Source: Mucidula mucida (Eukaryota > Basidiomycota > Agaricomycetes > Agaricales > Physalacriaceae). Taken from it: DNA of 64,000 nt. Below, one piece after another: positions 1 to 11,171 of the stretch. The position numbers and the translations under genes are program-made. Under the pieces are notes generated by a model. It searched no databases. It was not told the origin of the DNA and saw only the letters and a list, made by a program, of their open reading frames with translations. Position 1 is the first letter of the stretch. The number at the start of each line of letters is the position of its first letter. The stretch covers positions 1-64,000 of the forward strand of contig JADNYV010000082.1 in assembly GCA_015501055.1 (NCBI GenBank), read 5' to 3'.

Positions 1-460
1 CTGTAGACTTTGTCAAATACCACTAACATATGGAGACCGTGTTACAGTAGTCTTCCCCGCGTGTGACACGGTCTTCTTCGATGTCATACTGAGTTGGCAT
101 CCGTTCCGCAAGGATTCCGTCAACGCGATATTGGCAAAATCACACCAGAGCGCGGTTCAAGCTTCCCACAACCATTAGCATAACTCGTGTATCTATCAAG
201 ACAATCAGCACTGGGACGCATTCTACCATTCAACAGCTATAAGCGAGATGTCAATGAAGCATCCAGAGCGGACGTGTCGCCTATATGTCAGCGCAGAGCG
301 CAGTCCGTGGAGATCGTCATTTTATTCTCTCCAGAGTCCAGACAGGTAAGGAGCGTGTTACTCTTCGCATCTCTACGAGTTGAATGGCGGACATGTATCG
401 CTTACGCTAGGATGGTTGAATTCATAAGACGTACTAGGAGAAAGGTTTCCTTCCACTCCG
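1..460. repeat. 3' flank of a probable third kinase copy lying upstream of the window
   Basis: No gene is assigned here. Bases about 20-75 resemble 9180-9240, downstream of kinase copy 2 (shared: ATACCA, a GTGTT stretch, GTCTTCCCCG). Bases about 120-250 resemble 4905-5035, downstream of kinase copy 1 (shared: AACGCGATAT, GGCAAAATC, ACCATTCAACAGCTAT). Because these stretches flank the 3' ends of both kinase genes, the window edge probably cuts a third duplication unit. The alignment was made by eye. Confidence 0.55.
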
Positions 461-1219
461 TCATCGTGAGGTAAGGGCAGCATGCAGAAATGAAAGCAAT
501 CAAGGACAGTCCAGTATGCGGGGTCTTAGTTTCTTTTTCATGCATTTGCGTCTGGTTCGTGCTGTTCTGCTCTGCGATGTTATTCCCCTCTTCTGGCCAC
601 CGCCAATGCTCTTGCTCGCTCAGCTCTTACTGGCGCATAAACCTTCGGCTCTATCCATGCGTCGGATGGTCACATTTTCCCCTCGCTGATTTGCTCAGTA
701 GTCCAAGAGGAATATTCTTCCATAAGAAAGTAAACATGTCTGATTCGAAAGTCTCGGAACTCTGTCAGGTTTCTCTCCGCACATTCAAGCTTGATTGAAT
801 ATCAAACGTAAAAACAGAAGCAGGTATTTCGAATACAAGCACTCAAAGCATAAGAGAAAAAGTGGCATAGAACAAAAAAAAGGTAGGTGGGCAGCATAAG
901 ATTGGCGAGAGACATGATATAACAACGAAAAGTCAGAGATTTAGGAGGTATATTTACCATGGGAGTATCACCTTCATCTACGAGACCCAACATTGGCAGT
1001 AGTTGACCAATAGCCGGTCGAGTTGGTAGTAGTCGAGTCCTGCGACGATCTCTGCGACAGACCTGCAGGCTGGGTTTGAGAATGTTGCGCAGCGGAAGAA
1101 CTGCGATACGCTCCCGTAGGATGAGGAGGAACGAAAACAGCGGTTGCACTACTGGTCGAAGGACGTGCGCGATGACTGGCAGGTGCAGCACTGGCTGCGG
1201 GTTGTGTATGGACATTCGA
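461..1219. other. no recognisable gene
   Basis: Only short overlapping ORFs without family resemblance. I see no RNA gene, long repeat or clear promoter. Confidence 0.5.
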
Positions 1220-2053
1220 TTAAGCACGTCCTCCGGAAGTCTGAGTGTGCCGCTGATCATTGGCAGCCGGTGATTGCGCCGCCGCGTGGTACGAGCTGGG
1301 CATAGGAGCTTGTGGCGAGTGAGAGGAAAGATGAGAAGACACCATGCTGTCAGGTGAATATTCTTCAGGTGCAGACGTTGCGACTGTCGCCATGGTTAAC
1401 TGCGAAGAGACAGAATAACGGGGAGCCGTTGAAGAGGACAGATGACGGCTACGCGGGGAAGACGTCGCTACTGTTGCAGCCGTTGAGTGAGAAGACATTC
1501 CATGAGGCGCTCCCATACTGTTATTCGGAGTATCAGGCGAATATACTTGGGATGCCAACGTCGCCACTGTGGACATCGTTAATTGGGAAGAGTGAGAAGA
1601 ATGGGGAGCCGCTGAAGAAGACAGGCGACTGCGAAAGGAAGGCGTTGCGACTGTTGAAGCCGTCGAGTAAGAATGTATCGAGCGATAGGACTCAGTTCTG
1701 TCAATGATGGGTGAAGAGTCTCCGACGTGATAGTCTCGCTGGTTGTAACGTGAGACGACGGATTCATCACCCGAAGTTGTCCTCTTGCGGCGCCTCGAGG
1801 GCGACTCGTCGTAGGCGGATTGCCACCGGACTGAGACTGAAGAGGAGCGGGGCTGTTTAAAATTGAGAACTACCAGGACGTACTTCGAGAACAGGACTAA
1901 CCGCGATGGCCGAGGAGGCTTCGACGAATCATCATCATCGTCGTTGTCGTCGTCTGAGGACGTTGAACTAAACCGGCGTCGTAAGTTCATCTGGATCTGA
2001 AGGGCACGACGACCTACTTGTAACTGGATGTGCCTGGTGATCGCGGCCTCCAC
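1220..2053 (-). CDS. Ser/Thr-rich hypothetical protein with an internal 60-residue repeat
   Basis: Single open frame of 277 residues, not recognised. The N-terminus (about 1-45) is basic and then has an acidic Asp run after RRRFSSTSS. Residues about 127-186 and 187-243 are two copies of a repeat with a 60-residue period, sharing HST-TVAT, RSR-LSSS, SSQLTM-TVAT and YSPD. The repeat phase is 180 bp, so the frame is kept, which argues for real coding. No membrane segment or catalytic motif is visible. A disordered nuclear protein is possible but not shown. Introns may extend the gene beyond this frame. Confidence 0.4.
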   Translation of the reverse strand: MEAAITRHIQLQVGRRALQIQMNLRRRFSSTSSDDDNDDDDDSSKPPRPSRLVLFSKYVLVVLNFKQPRSSSVSVRWQSAYDESPSRRRKRTTSGDESVVSRYNQRDYHVGDSSPIIDRTESYRSIHSYSTASTVATPSFRSRLSSSAAPHSSHSSQLTMSTVATLASQVYSPDTPNNSMGAPHGMSSHSTAATVATSSPRSRHLSSSTAPRYSVSSQLTMATVATSAPEEYSPDSMVSSHLSSHSPQAPMPSSYHAAAQSPAANDQRHTQTSGGRA

Positions 2054-3230
2054 ATTATTGGAGCGCCGCCATAATTGCTCTCGGAAAGACTCTCGCGAGG
2101 ACTGCGAGACAATGCATTAGGGCTACTGATGAACCCACGTAGGAAATCAAGACGAACGTCAGGTCATTCGCGCCAAAAACTGTGCTTGGCGGGGTACTCG
2201 GCGGATGTCGATGTGCATCGATATTTCCAGGTGGCATTCCAGTGCGCGTCGATGGGGGGGTTGCCTGGCGGAGGTGGCGGAGGACGTGGAGGGCGTGGAG
2301 AGACCCTAAAAGCGTCACTATCCGCAAGGTGAGAAGATGAAACTCAGATCAATGGAAATGCAGCCACGTACGGGCAACTTAAAACTTGCTCCATTTTGGG
2401 TTTCTGTCGGTCTATAGAGGAGAACGACATCGAGACTGAACCAATCACTTACGATGTAAGCATGCCGTTCCCTAAGTGAAGGATGAGCATTGCGCATAAT
2501 GGTCGAAATAAGTATTCTTACTTTGAAGCCTTGGAACTCAAGTTGCTATACATGCAATGGTTAGTACTAGTCAAGCACTTCCTGGCAGAACGGCAAACTA
2601 ACTCAGGCGACCACGGCGCTGTTAAACGGGGGAACGTACAATGAGACAGGGCGGAATACAAGAACGCGCAACACTCACCTCTAGCATCGATTTTTTCGTT
2701 CTCCCCCAAATTCGTTTTCTGGCTAGATACCTGTCCGCGGGAAGAGCCACTATCACGCTACTACGGGAAGCAAAAGTAATCAACGAACCGAGGATTCCAA
2801 GGAGTAATCGCTAGCCGCCTCGTCGTATCTATTGATTGTCCTGCGTCCTGATGGGGAATGCCTCTTCAGCCAACCCGGCCGTCATAGACACCGTGACTTT
2901 GGTTCATCAGCGTGTTCACGTTGCTGCCAAAAAAATAATTTATAGCAGTCAAACATACGATAAACGGCAGTACTCCGCTTGTTCCAGCAGCTCTGACCTG
3001 TCTTCGGGTAGTAGCTGTTGTCGGGGATCGTCCTTCTCAGCGTGAGCAAGAAATATAGCCACGCCGGCATGGGAGTTGCGATCAGTGCGTTCCATTACAC
3101 GGCCGGGCTTCTCTGTTTGACGAGACGACATGCTTTGTGAGAAGGTGAGGGGGGGAAGCACTATGGTATTCGAAGGATGAATGGTATGTCAACGCGGAGG
3201 TTATTGATGATATACCATTGAGAAGGGGGA
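2054..3230. other. intergenic, no recognisable gene
   Basis: A 90-codon minus-strand ORF (2055-2327) lies directly upstream of the Ser-rich frame and could be an upstream exon, but it has no recognisable motif. The rest holds only short unrelated ORFs. Confidence 0.4.
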
Positions 3231-4727
3231 ATGAACACACGGAGGGCACGGGCTGGGGTTGAGAAGAAGCGCCACGAGGCTGAACTAGCGACCACATACG
3301 TGAGAGTAGTGCCCTCAATGTCCACACTTCAAAAGCTAGATTTGGTGAAAGTTTGCAACGCACTAGATGCCGAGTTCGGATCATGTTACTTTGTAAGCCG
3401 TCGTGCTAGGCGGCCCGGGGTAGCTGCTGTACAACACGTCTTTGAGCTAACGACGATGGTCCGCATCACTTTTTGGCACCGGCACCAGCTTATTTTAGAG
3501 AAGAGTGGATATCTTCTGCGTGCAAAGTATCGGAAAGGCTATGACCCTGCCGATGGTGACCTCGATGAGAATACAGCGACACATCCGGTTGCGTCTGTAT
3601 TTCTTTTGAATCGAATCGTGCATTTACATCTTTGTTTCTGTAGAGAGCTGCAATAATGGATGCTGTACGCATCTCTGATGGCTCGCATGTCATTCTCAAG
3701 ACCGTCTCATTTCGTGACCACCCAGACGAGGTCAATCTTTGCATACTATTCTCTGAGAAACTTGCGCGCGACCCTCGGAATCACTGTGTACAAATTCTTG
3801 AGGTACTTCGCTCTCCGCTTGATCCTGATATACACATTATTGTGATGCCACAACTACGGCGCTTTGATGATCTGCCGTTCGACACCGTGGGGGAATTCGT
3901 GGATGCTTTCCGGCAAATATTCGAGGTAAGATGCTTTAGTGCCGTTGGTGAAGCTGCTGATGCCTGTAGTCAGGGTGTAGAAATCATGCACAAGCATCGC
4001 GTAGCTCACGGGTTAGAATGTCCAGCTGCAAAAGGAATTACTGACAGCGTCACAGGGATCTTACCTTGCAGAATTTAATGCTGGACGCTAGTGACCTTTT
4101 CCCGTTTGGCTTCCATCCAGTCAATACGAGGAGAGACCTTACCTTTCACCACTACGCCAAATATATAACGCGAACTGAATGCTGGCCGCGTTATTATGTT
4201 ATAGACTTGGGCATGTCACGGCGGTACTCGAAGCATAAGGCCCCTTGCGAGATATCAACGCCCGTTTCTTTTCCTTTCGTTCACTTACTTCCCGAACGAA
4301 AGGGAACTGTGTCCCGGCTTTTCAACCCTTTCCCTGTTGATGTATTCCATCTTGGACACATCCTTCGCAAAGAATTCCACGTCGTACGCTACATTTCCAC
4401 ACGCACTAGACTAGACTCACGTCTGGGCAGTACGAACATCGCCCGCTTGCCTTCCTTCGCCCACTAGTGGACTCTATGCTCAGCGAGGACGCCGCACTTC
4501 GTCCTACAATGAGCGAAGTTGTCCAAACGTTTGGAGAGCTGTGCAGAGGGCTCAGTCCGTCGCATCTGCGGCTACCTGGATCTCCCGGGATAGACACGCT
4601 CTGTCATCGAGTTCGACAAAAGTTACGTGCTTTCAAGCACATTCCTCCCATTCCGTACTCTGAATTCGCTCCGAAGCCTCCTCTGATAGATGCGCAGCTA
4701 CGCCCATATTACACTTCTCTGTATTAG
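3231..4727 (+). CDS. fungal protein kinase-like protein, copy 1
   Basis: Member of the kinase-like family expanded in agaricomycetes; substrate unknown. Proposed exons 3231-3587, 3644-3925, 3974-4011, 4056-4383 and 4431-4727 (introns 44-56 nt, all GT-AG) give 433 residues in phase. Visible parts: FWHRHQLILEKSGYLLR lead-in, VILK with the usual ATP-binding lysine, DPRNHCVQILEVL, VMPQLRRFDD hinge region, HGDLTLQN catalytic loop (Asp and Asn kept, Gly for the usual Arg, Thr for Lys) and DLG for DFG. The C-terminal lobe runs to LRPTMSEVVQTFGEL. No glycine-rich loop is visible, which fits this family as I know it. The start is uncertain; residues before FWHRHQ may be misassigned. Tandem paralogue of the gene at 7789. 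Confidence 0.75.
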
Positions 4728-5854
4728 GCACTGTACCAAGTATAGCTTGACCCCTCGTTGCTTCCCAAGTTTCATGAAGTGTGGTGATCGACGGCTTTTG
4801 GCACGATGATGATATTCTTGGCCCACACAGTTTGACACGTTGATGAGAAATTGCACTGGTGGATGTTCTTTGATGCGGCACTTAATTGACATTTATTCCG
4901 CGACGATTTCATGAACGCGATATGGGCAAAATCTCACCGCCACGCGCAACGCATACCATGTGCATGGAACAAGAGAGTCAACAGGGATAAGCACTAGAAG
5001 GTGTTCCACCATTCAACAGCTATCAATACATGTCAGCATAGCCTCGTAGCTTGGAAGCGATGACAATTTTCCTTTCGCCTCGACAATACTTGGCGCTTCA
5101 TCGAACACGAGTCCTTGGGAAGCGTTGATTCAAACGCGCCACTGGGTGGGATTCTGTCACCACAGCAAGGAATGTGGTATCCATCGCATCTCCCTGAGTA
5201 CCAACGGCGAACATGTGCCGAAACTAAATAGTATCATTGAATCTGTGAGACGTAGGAGGACACGGGAATTGAACCTCTAACTCAGCAGGTCGAAATCAAT
5301 GGCACCATCTGATTTACACCTTCCAACATTTCGATCTCTCATTCGCGCGCTGGAAAGGCTAACACGAAATGGTTCCTCCCGAAGTGGGAGTTAATGGGTC
5401 GTAGCTTTACAGTCCACGTGTGGCGATGCGCCACCGTTAATCGTCAGGCATTCCCCGGAGCTTCCCTCCCAATGAAGACAATAAATTGACAAGTAGCTTT
5501 CTCTTTCTTCGGAGACGGGCTGCACGTCTGAGGTGATCACATGATCATTGGCGGGTTTTATACATAGAGTGTTAGGCTCGGGTCCATCCGCTTCGCAACC
5601 ACGTGGCTGCGCTGATCACTTTTTGCGAAGCGGCTGGTCCCACTTGTTACAATGTTACAAGTTTGATTCCGCCTACGCTAATTAAATAGCTAAGGTACTA
5701 GTACCCCGACGGACCGTATATAGTGAATAATGACAAGTGAATGGCGACGCAGACCACGGGTGCCTCAAAACCCTGCGGGGAAAACCTCTGTGAGGACAAA
5801 ACCCACGTCAGGGAAAGCTACCGGGTTATCGGTGAGAACGGTAAACATGAAAAG
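4728..5854. other. intergenic 3' flank shared with the other kinase copies
   Basis: 4728-4830 matches 9049-9140 (GCACTGTACCAAGTAT and GACGGCTTTT in both), so the duplication extends past the stop codon. 4905-5260 resembles the left window edge. I see no gene between 5261 and 5854. Confidence 0.5.
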
Positions 5855-6598
5855 TCAGTTGCTTGCACGGAAACGACGTGCGGATATGCCCTTGGATGTG
5901 GCAACCCGACGCGTGTAATCGCCCCAGATGCGTCCGGCAAGTCGAACAAAGGTAATGTGCCAAGAAGAGGAAATATTTCGAAGGACCCTGTCCCGTAGAA
6001 TGCCACTGGAAAAAGCATCACGAGGTATGAGCCCATCAAGAGGAGGAACATGGCCTAAATAAAACTGGGTCAATGCAAGAGGCCAGATGACAGGATTGTC
6101 AAGGAAGAGGGACTCAGCCGCATGTTTAAGCAAGGGAAAGTTGGACACTTTGGAGTCCTTGTCGCCGGTCTTGATTGCATTCTCGGTTACCCGCTCAACA
6201 TCCTTCAGCGCATCCGCGCGGTATGTCGAGAATTGAGGGCAACACACAAATGTGTGATGCATGTCCTCGATTGCGATGCAACCAAAGCGACACAGATTTG
6301 ACGCTAGATAGCTACGAGAATGCATTGTTTTGGCATTCGGCAGTTGACCCGATCTTGCGTACAGCTGTACCGCCGCCGAGTATGCTGAAACTGCGTGAGT
6401 GTATGGAAAGGAAGGAGGAGGACGCTTATCGTATAGCCAAGTGGCCATCCGATGCTTGTGTCCATATCCGAACTCGCGGGACGTTCGACGAGCGAAGACG
6501 GAGGTGAGATAAGTTTTGATGTCCGGATGCTGCCAATCCAGCCACCGCACTTTTCCTCGACGAACCATTTTTCTCCCACAAAAAAGTAAAAAGTTCAA
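5855..6598 (-). pseudogene. LINE (non-LTR retrotransposon) C-terminal remnant
   Basis: An open frame of 247 residues resembling the end of a fungal LINE reverse transcriptase polyprotein. The best clue is the zinc-binding stretch LCRFGCIAIEDMHHTFVCC (Cys-x3-Cys, His, Cys) after RSYLAS, as in RT-associated zinc-binding domains. No polymerase YADD box is present, so only the 3' end survives. LINE similarity begins near 6540; codons upstream lie in the inverted-repeat arm at 6523-6656, so the apparent start is chimeric. A LINE 5' truncation is usual and fits. The clade is not determined. Confidence 0.55.
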
Positions 6599-7412
6599 GA
6601 AATGGAAAGTCGTTTTTTCGTCGTTCTGAGTCGAACGCCAATAGCCAGAAAATACTTTTTATATAAAAAATTTCTGACTACTTAGTACTCGTCATAACTT
6701 TCATCGAACCGATCGATGTCAGCTCCGTCAAAGCCACCTTCCTCTAAGTCGTCTTGTTTCTGGTCCTGCACTCATTTTCAGCTCATCCCAACCTCTGGTG
6801 TCCGCGTCAACGTCTTGTCTAACACCCGGTCCCGTACCTGGCTCGGCGTCTGGTTCTTCACGGCCAAAATTGAACCCGAACGATATAGCGGTGCGGACAA
6901 CGGCTCCGCGAAAGAAGAAGCAGAAGGAGAAGATGACCCCAGAAGAGATCCGCCAGCGAGACGTGTCTCTGTTTGAGGCAGAGGCAGCGGCACGACAAAA
7001 GGAGATTGAAGATCGGCTTCGCACTGCACGGGCACAAAACCATTAGAAGTAACACGATAAAATTGTAAAATTCATACCTAGTGTTGCAGTAGTTGACGGC
7101 CGCGAAACGAGCAAACTGTTTCGCTCGCGCTTATGCGCCTTCGAACTCGCCGGCACGTAGCCAGACGAGTTCACCGTCTCCGGAAAGTGTTAGTGCTAAG
7201 ACAAGTCTGCCTTGATTGCCCAATCCCCTTAAGTCCTGTCTGCTCAAAATCGACCACATTCGAAAATTCAGAAAGGAAATCTATTTTCCGGTTATTGGCG
7301 TTCGACTCAGAACGACGAAAAAACGACTTTTCATTTCTTGAACTTTTTACTTTTTTGGGGGAGAAAAGTGGTTTGTCGAGGAAAAGTGCGGTGGCTGATT
7401 TGGCAGCATCCG
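6523..7412. repeat. inverted repeat, arms of about 135 bp, enclosing a small gene
   Basis: The left arm (about 6523-6656) and right arm (about 7278-7412) are reverse complements at roughly 85-90 percent by eye. Shared core words include TTGGCGTTCGACTCAGAACG and GAGGAAAAGTGCGGTGGCTG. Both arms can be read as the same peptide (AFDSERRKNDF, FLELFTFL). The spacer of about 620 bp holds the small gene at 6716. I found no clean target-site duplication, so this may be two copies of a dispersed repeat rather than one transposon. Confidence 0.7.
6716..7046 (+). CDS. small basic protein between the inverted-repeat arms
   Basis: Not recognised. Two exons, 6716-6747 and 6782-7046, would give 98 residues; the proposed intron is only 34 nt, short even for fungi. 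Alternatively translation starts at 6798 (82 residues). The middle is Ser/Pro/Gly-rich. The C-terminal half is a lysine cluster (APRKKKQKEK) followed by a charged, probably helical stretch (MTPEEIRQRDVSLFEAEAAA) and ends RTARAQNH. Pro-rich basic then alpha-helical composition looks protein-like rather than random. It may be captured cargo of the flanking repeat; that is inference. Confidence 0.4.
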
Positions 7413-7788
7413 CCAAATCGGGCTCATTTGTTTCCAGCCGCTTCGCAAGAGTGATCAGCGCAGCCACGTGCGAAGTGAGCTGGTCACGAGCCTAATAGAG
7501 TGTACTATATACTACACTGTTATGCCTGGTATCAATATTAATTTTGCGAAGCTTGTCTGAATGACATACAGATGAGAACGCGGGGCTCATGCGTTCACGC
7601 GGGGCTTATACGTTTGGAGGCGAAAAGGCGTAGATAGTGAAGAGTACGGGCCTTCATACATGAGAAGATCACAACCCCTTCGAAAGCTAGAAATTGAAAG
7701 ATGATGGATGCCGAATGCGGATCAGGCGGAGTCCACAATTCACTAACTCCAGTGGCCCAGGGTAAGTGCTGTAGAACACGCTTGACCC

Positions 7789-9048
7789 ATGACGGCGATG
7801 CTGCGCGGCGCTTTCTGGCGCCATCACCAACATATCCTAGAGCAAAATGGGTACCTTCTCCGCGAAATGTTTCGCGAAGGATATGATCCTGCCACTGGAA
7901 ATCCTGAAGAAGACAAATTGTCCCATTTCGTTGCGTCTACACCTCTTTCCGGCATACTATACTAACATTTTTTTCGTTCCAGAAATCAGTAATCATGGAC
8001 GCAGTACGAGTATCTGACGGTACTCAGGTTATTCTCAAGGCTGTCTCATTCCGTGACCACCCGGACGAGGTCAACCTTTGCATAATGTTCTCTGACAAAC
8101 TTGCGCGCGACCCTCGGAATCACTGTGTACAGATCCTTGAGGTACTGCAATCTCCGCTTGATCCTGATATACACATTATCGTGATGCCGCAACTACGGCG
8201 GTTTGATGATCTGCCGTTCGAAACTGTTGGAGAACTATTGGACGCTTTCCGTCAGATATTTGAGGTATTGTTTTCCGCGTAGTTCTTGTGGTTGCTCATG
8301 CCAGGCTTCAGGGAGTAGAGTTTATGCACAAGCATCGCGTAGTTCATGGGTGAGCATGTTGTCTGTTGACAAACAATCGTGCTCACGGCGATGCAGAGAT
8401 CTGAAGATGAATAACTTGATGCTGGACGCTCGTGAACTTTTTCCATTTGGCTTCCACCCAGTTCGTACTTGGATGGATCGTTCATTCCAACACTACGCCA
8501 AGTACATAACTCGAACGGAATGCTGGCCGCGTTACTATATCATAGATTTGGGCATGTCGCAGCGGTACTCGAAGCGTAAGGCCCCTTGCCTCAAATCAAC
8601 TCCTGTCTCTCTTCCTTCCGGGGGAACAGTCTCCCGACTATTCAACCCCTTCCCTGTCGATATCTACCACCTTGGATTCATTCTTCGCACAAGATATGAT
8701 GTTGTACGTCAGAGTTCCGCATCGTATCAGAGTTGACTTACATGCGTGCAGTATGAACATCAACCGCTTGCCTTCCTCCGTCCGCTAGTGGACACCATGC
8801 TCAGCGACGACGCCGCGCTTCGTCCTACAATCAGCGAAGTTGTCCAAACGTTCGGAGAGCTGTGCAGAGGGCTGAGTCCGTCGCATCTGCGGCTACCTGG
8901 ATCACCGCGGATGGACACGTTCTGTCATCGAATTCGACAAAAGCTACGTGCTTTCAAGCACATTCCTCCCATTCCCTATTCTGAATTCGCTCCGAAGCCT
9001 CCTCTGATAGATGCGCAGCTACGCTCATTCTACACTTCTGTGTATTAG
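7789..9048 (+). CDS. fungal protein kinase-like protein, copy 2
   Basis: Tandem paralogue of 3231-4727. Exons 7789-7929, 7983-8264, 8312-8349, 8397-8703 and 8752-9048 give 354 residues in phase; intron positions match copy 1 and the first donor (GTTGCGT) is identical. Visible parts: FWRHHQ lead-in, VILK lysine, DPRNHCVQILEVL, hinge VMPQLRRFDD, catalytic loop HGDLKMNN (Lys and Asn canonical, Gly for Arg), DLG for DFG, and the same C-terminal tail ending TSVY. The ATG at 7789 is preceded by an in-frame stop (TGA 7783-7785), so the protein is shorter at the N-terminus than copy 1. Its catalytic loop is closer to an active Ser/Thr kinase than that of copy 1. Activity is not shown. Confidence 0.78.
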
Positions 9049-9872
9049 GCACTGTACCAAGTATGGCTTGACCCCTTGTTGCTTCATTAGTGTGGCGACC
9101 GACGGCTTTTTGGCGTGATGATGCGAGTCCTGACCCACATTGCTCGAATTTAAGCCGCGATGACTCAATTGTAAGACCGAAATACCATTTAACATTTTGA
9201 GAACGTGTTCAGTGGTCTTCCCCGTGTATCACACGCTTCAACAGCAGTGGCGCTTGATTGAAGGCGATTCTGTGGTCCATTCAAACTTGTGGATTGACGA
9301 CATTCTGTCCCCTCTGGTCAACGTACCGATTGAGTACTAAATACTTTTCTGCCAGGGATGATATACGCGTACAGTTGGCATTAGCGGCCCGGGCAGGACG
9401 CCAAGCAATATCGGAGTTCAAGTGGGTCATGCTTTCTTATTCCTGCATTTGCATGACGATGTGGTTCGTGCCACCGACGTTCTCCTGCCGCGCTAATCTC
9501 TCCGCTGTCGATACCATGCGCCTGCTCAATAACTTGCCATTACTGAGATTGTGCTTTGACGCTGCACTCTGTTTGAATGCGGCTGGCCACCGTTCTGCTC
9601 GTCCGAACGTATAAGTACTACTGAACTCTGTGTTTGTAACGATGACAGAGGATGAGTCGATATTCTAGGGCGCGTCGTTTCTCGTACGTTACCTCATCTT
9701 CATTTTCATAGCGTGGCAAATGTGGATCGGACTCTGTCCGGATTTAGTATCTGTGCGGTCCACATTGGCCTTCATTGTTCGCCCTATTCGGGAAAATAGG
9801 CGTCCCTGTTTTCCTGCTCAGCTTGAGATCAGTGCACTCACTTCACCTTTGTTCGACACCCCCACCGTCTCC
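9049..9872. other. intergenic, kinase 3' flank then F-box upstream region
   Basis: The first 190 bp match the 3' flank of kinase copy 1 and, in part, the window start. The remainder is the upstream region of the F-box gene at 9873. No TATA box is clear. Confidence 0.4.
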
Positions 9873-11171
9873 ATGTCTTCCCGCCGCCGCTCGAATCCCG
9901 CAGCTTCTACATCTAAAAAGCGCTCCAGATCAGAGATCGACGACGACTGTACTCCAAGGAAACGCGTCAAAACGACCAAGAAGACCGGTAAATTGGGGTT
10001 CCTCAAGGAGGCTCCGCTTGATGTGGTATTGGCGGTGCGTTCGCAAAGTTCATTCCTCATTCACGAATCTGAATTGTCCGCTAGATCTTCTCATACGTGG
10101 AACCGCTGGATCTCCTCCGCTTGAGTCGGACAACGAAAGACTTGCGCGCGCTGTTGATGAGCAGGGAGTCGTCGAGTGGGGTGTGGAAGAGCGCCCGACT
10201 GGGGATGGAGCCGGGGCTTCCCCCGATTATTGAGGGTTTGAGTGAGCCGCGATATGCGAGTTTGTTGTTTGATGCGCATTGTCATGTACGTTCTCGCTCG
10301 CTCGCGACTCTGAAGGTGCAGGTTCTTACTGTGATTGTTTCTAGAGTTGCCTACAAATACCGACGAAGTCTATCATGTGGGAATTGCGCATGAGGCTCTG
10401 CAAGACGTGTTTTGAGAAGGGAATATGTATGTGCTGTTTTTTTTTCCCTTCTTCTTCTTCAGTGACTCGTTGCATATTCACAGCATGGCGCATGAGAATG
10501 AGCTTTATCTAAGGGTTGAAGATAGGCTCGATGCAGTCATCTTGAACGATTTCCTTCCACGGGTTAAACTTTATGGCTGTATGTATAGTACTGTGTCGTC
10601 TTTTGTTGCACTGATTGACTTGCACGGATGGGCAGCTACGCGCATTCATCAGGCATCATATGAGAGGTTTGTGGGGGAAACCCGCGGCGCTGGGATACAA
10701 TATGGATCGTATAGCGGTAAGAGGTTGGTGGAGAGAAAGATGGAGAGGAGGAGAGTTTTGTTGGCTGTGAGTGCTTCCGTCGTGCCTGTGCTAGATGGAT
10801 GCTCACCCGCGTTTGATTGAAGTCGTGCTGGTTTCTCTTCGCCGTCGACGATTTGAGAGGTACTGTTTACGTCTCTCCGTTCCGATCTGAATTGACATTG
10901 ATCTCATAGCGTTGTTGCGCGCTTGATGGAGGACGGATGGGAAGACGAGTTGGAGGCGAGTGGGGCTCGTGAAACACTTAGAGCTCATAAGTTGGTAAAT
11001 CAACCGAAAGAGCTGACAGATCGAGGTACGTGTCGGGCTACTACTGTTATCTTCGTTTCGTTGACGTTTCGGAAAATAGGCTGGGAGACGATTAAATCGA
11101 GACTTGCGGAGTTTTTGAGCGAGGTTGGGAAGGTAGATGTAGATGCTGTTGTTTCGGTGTCGTGCGTTTGA
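9873..11171 (+). CDS. F-box protein, truncated paralogue
   Basis: Shorter relative of the F-box gene at 18629. The first exon (9873-10034) encodes a basic nuclear-type N-terminus (KKRSRSEIDDD, PRKRVKTTKK) ending in APLDVVLA. Exon 2 (10085-10285) continues the F-box: IFSYVEPLDLLRLSRTTKDL. Exon 3 starts at 10345 and has a Cys-rich stretch in which one Cys of the paralogue's ECGKC is lost (SCLQI). Later exons align up to LRAHKLVNQPKELTDRG, then read WETIKSRLAEFL and stop at 11171, where the paralogue continues for about 400 more residues. F-box proteins recruit substrates to SCF ubiquitin ligases through Skp1; the target here is unknown. It may be a pseudogene or a real short form. Confidence 0.6.

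Noticed and set aside
5240..5345. Possible minus-strand tRNA around a B-box-like word (GGTTCAATTCC as reverse complement at about 5264-5274)
   Set aside because: The T stem does not pair, and no acceptor or anticodon stem can be folded around it.
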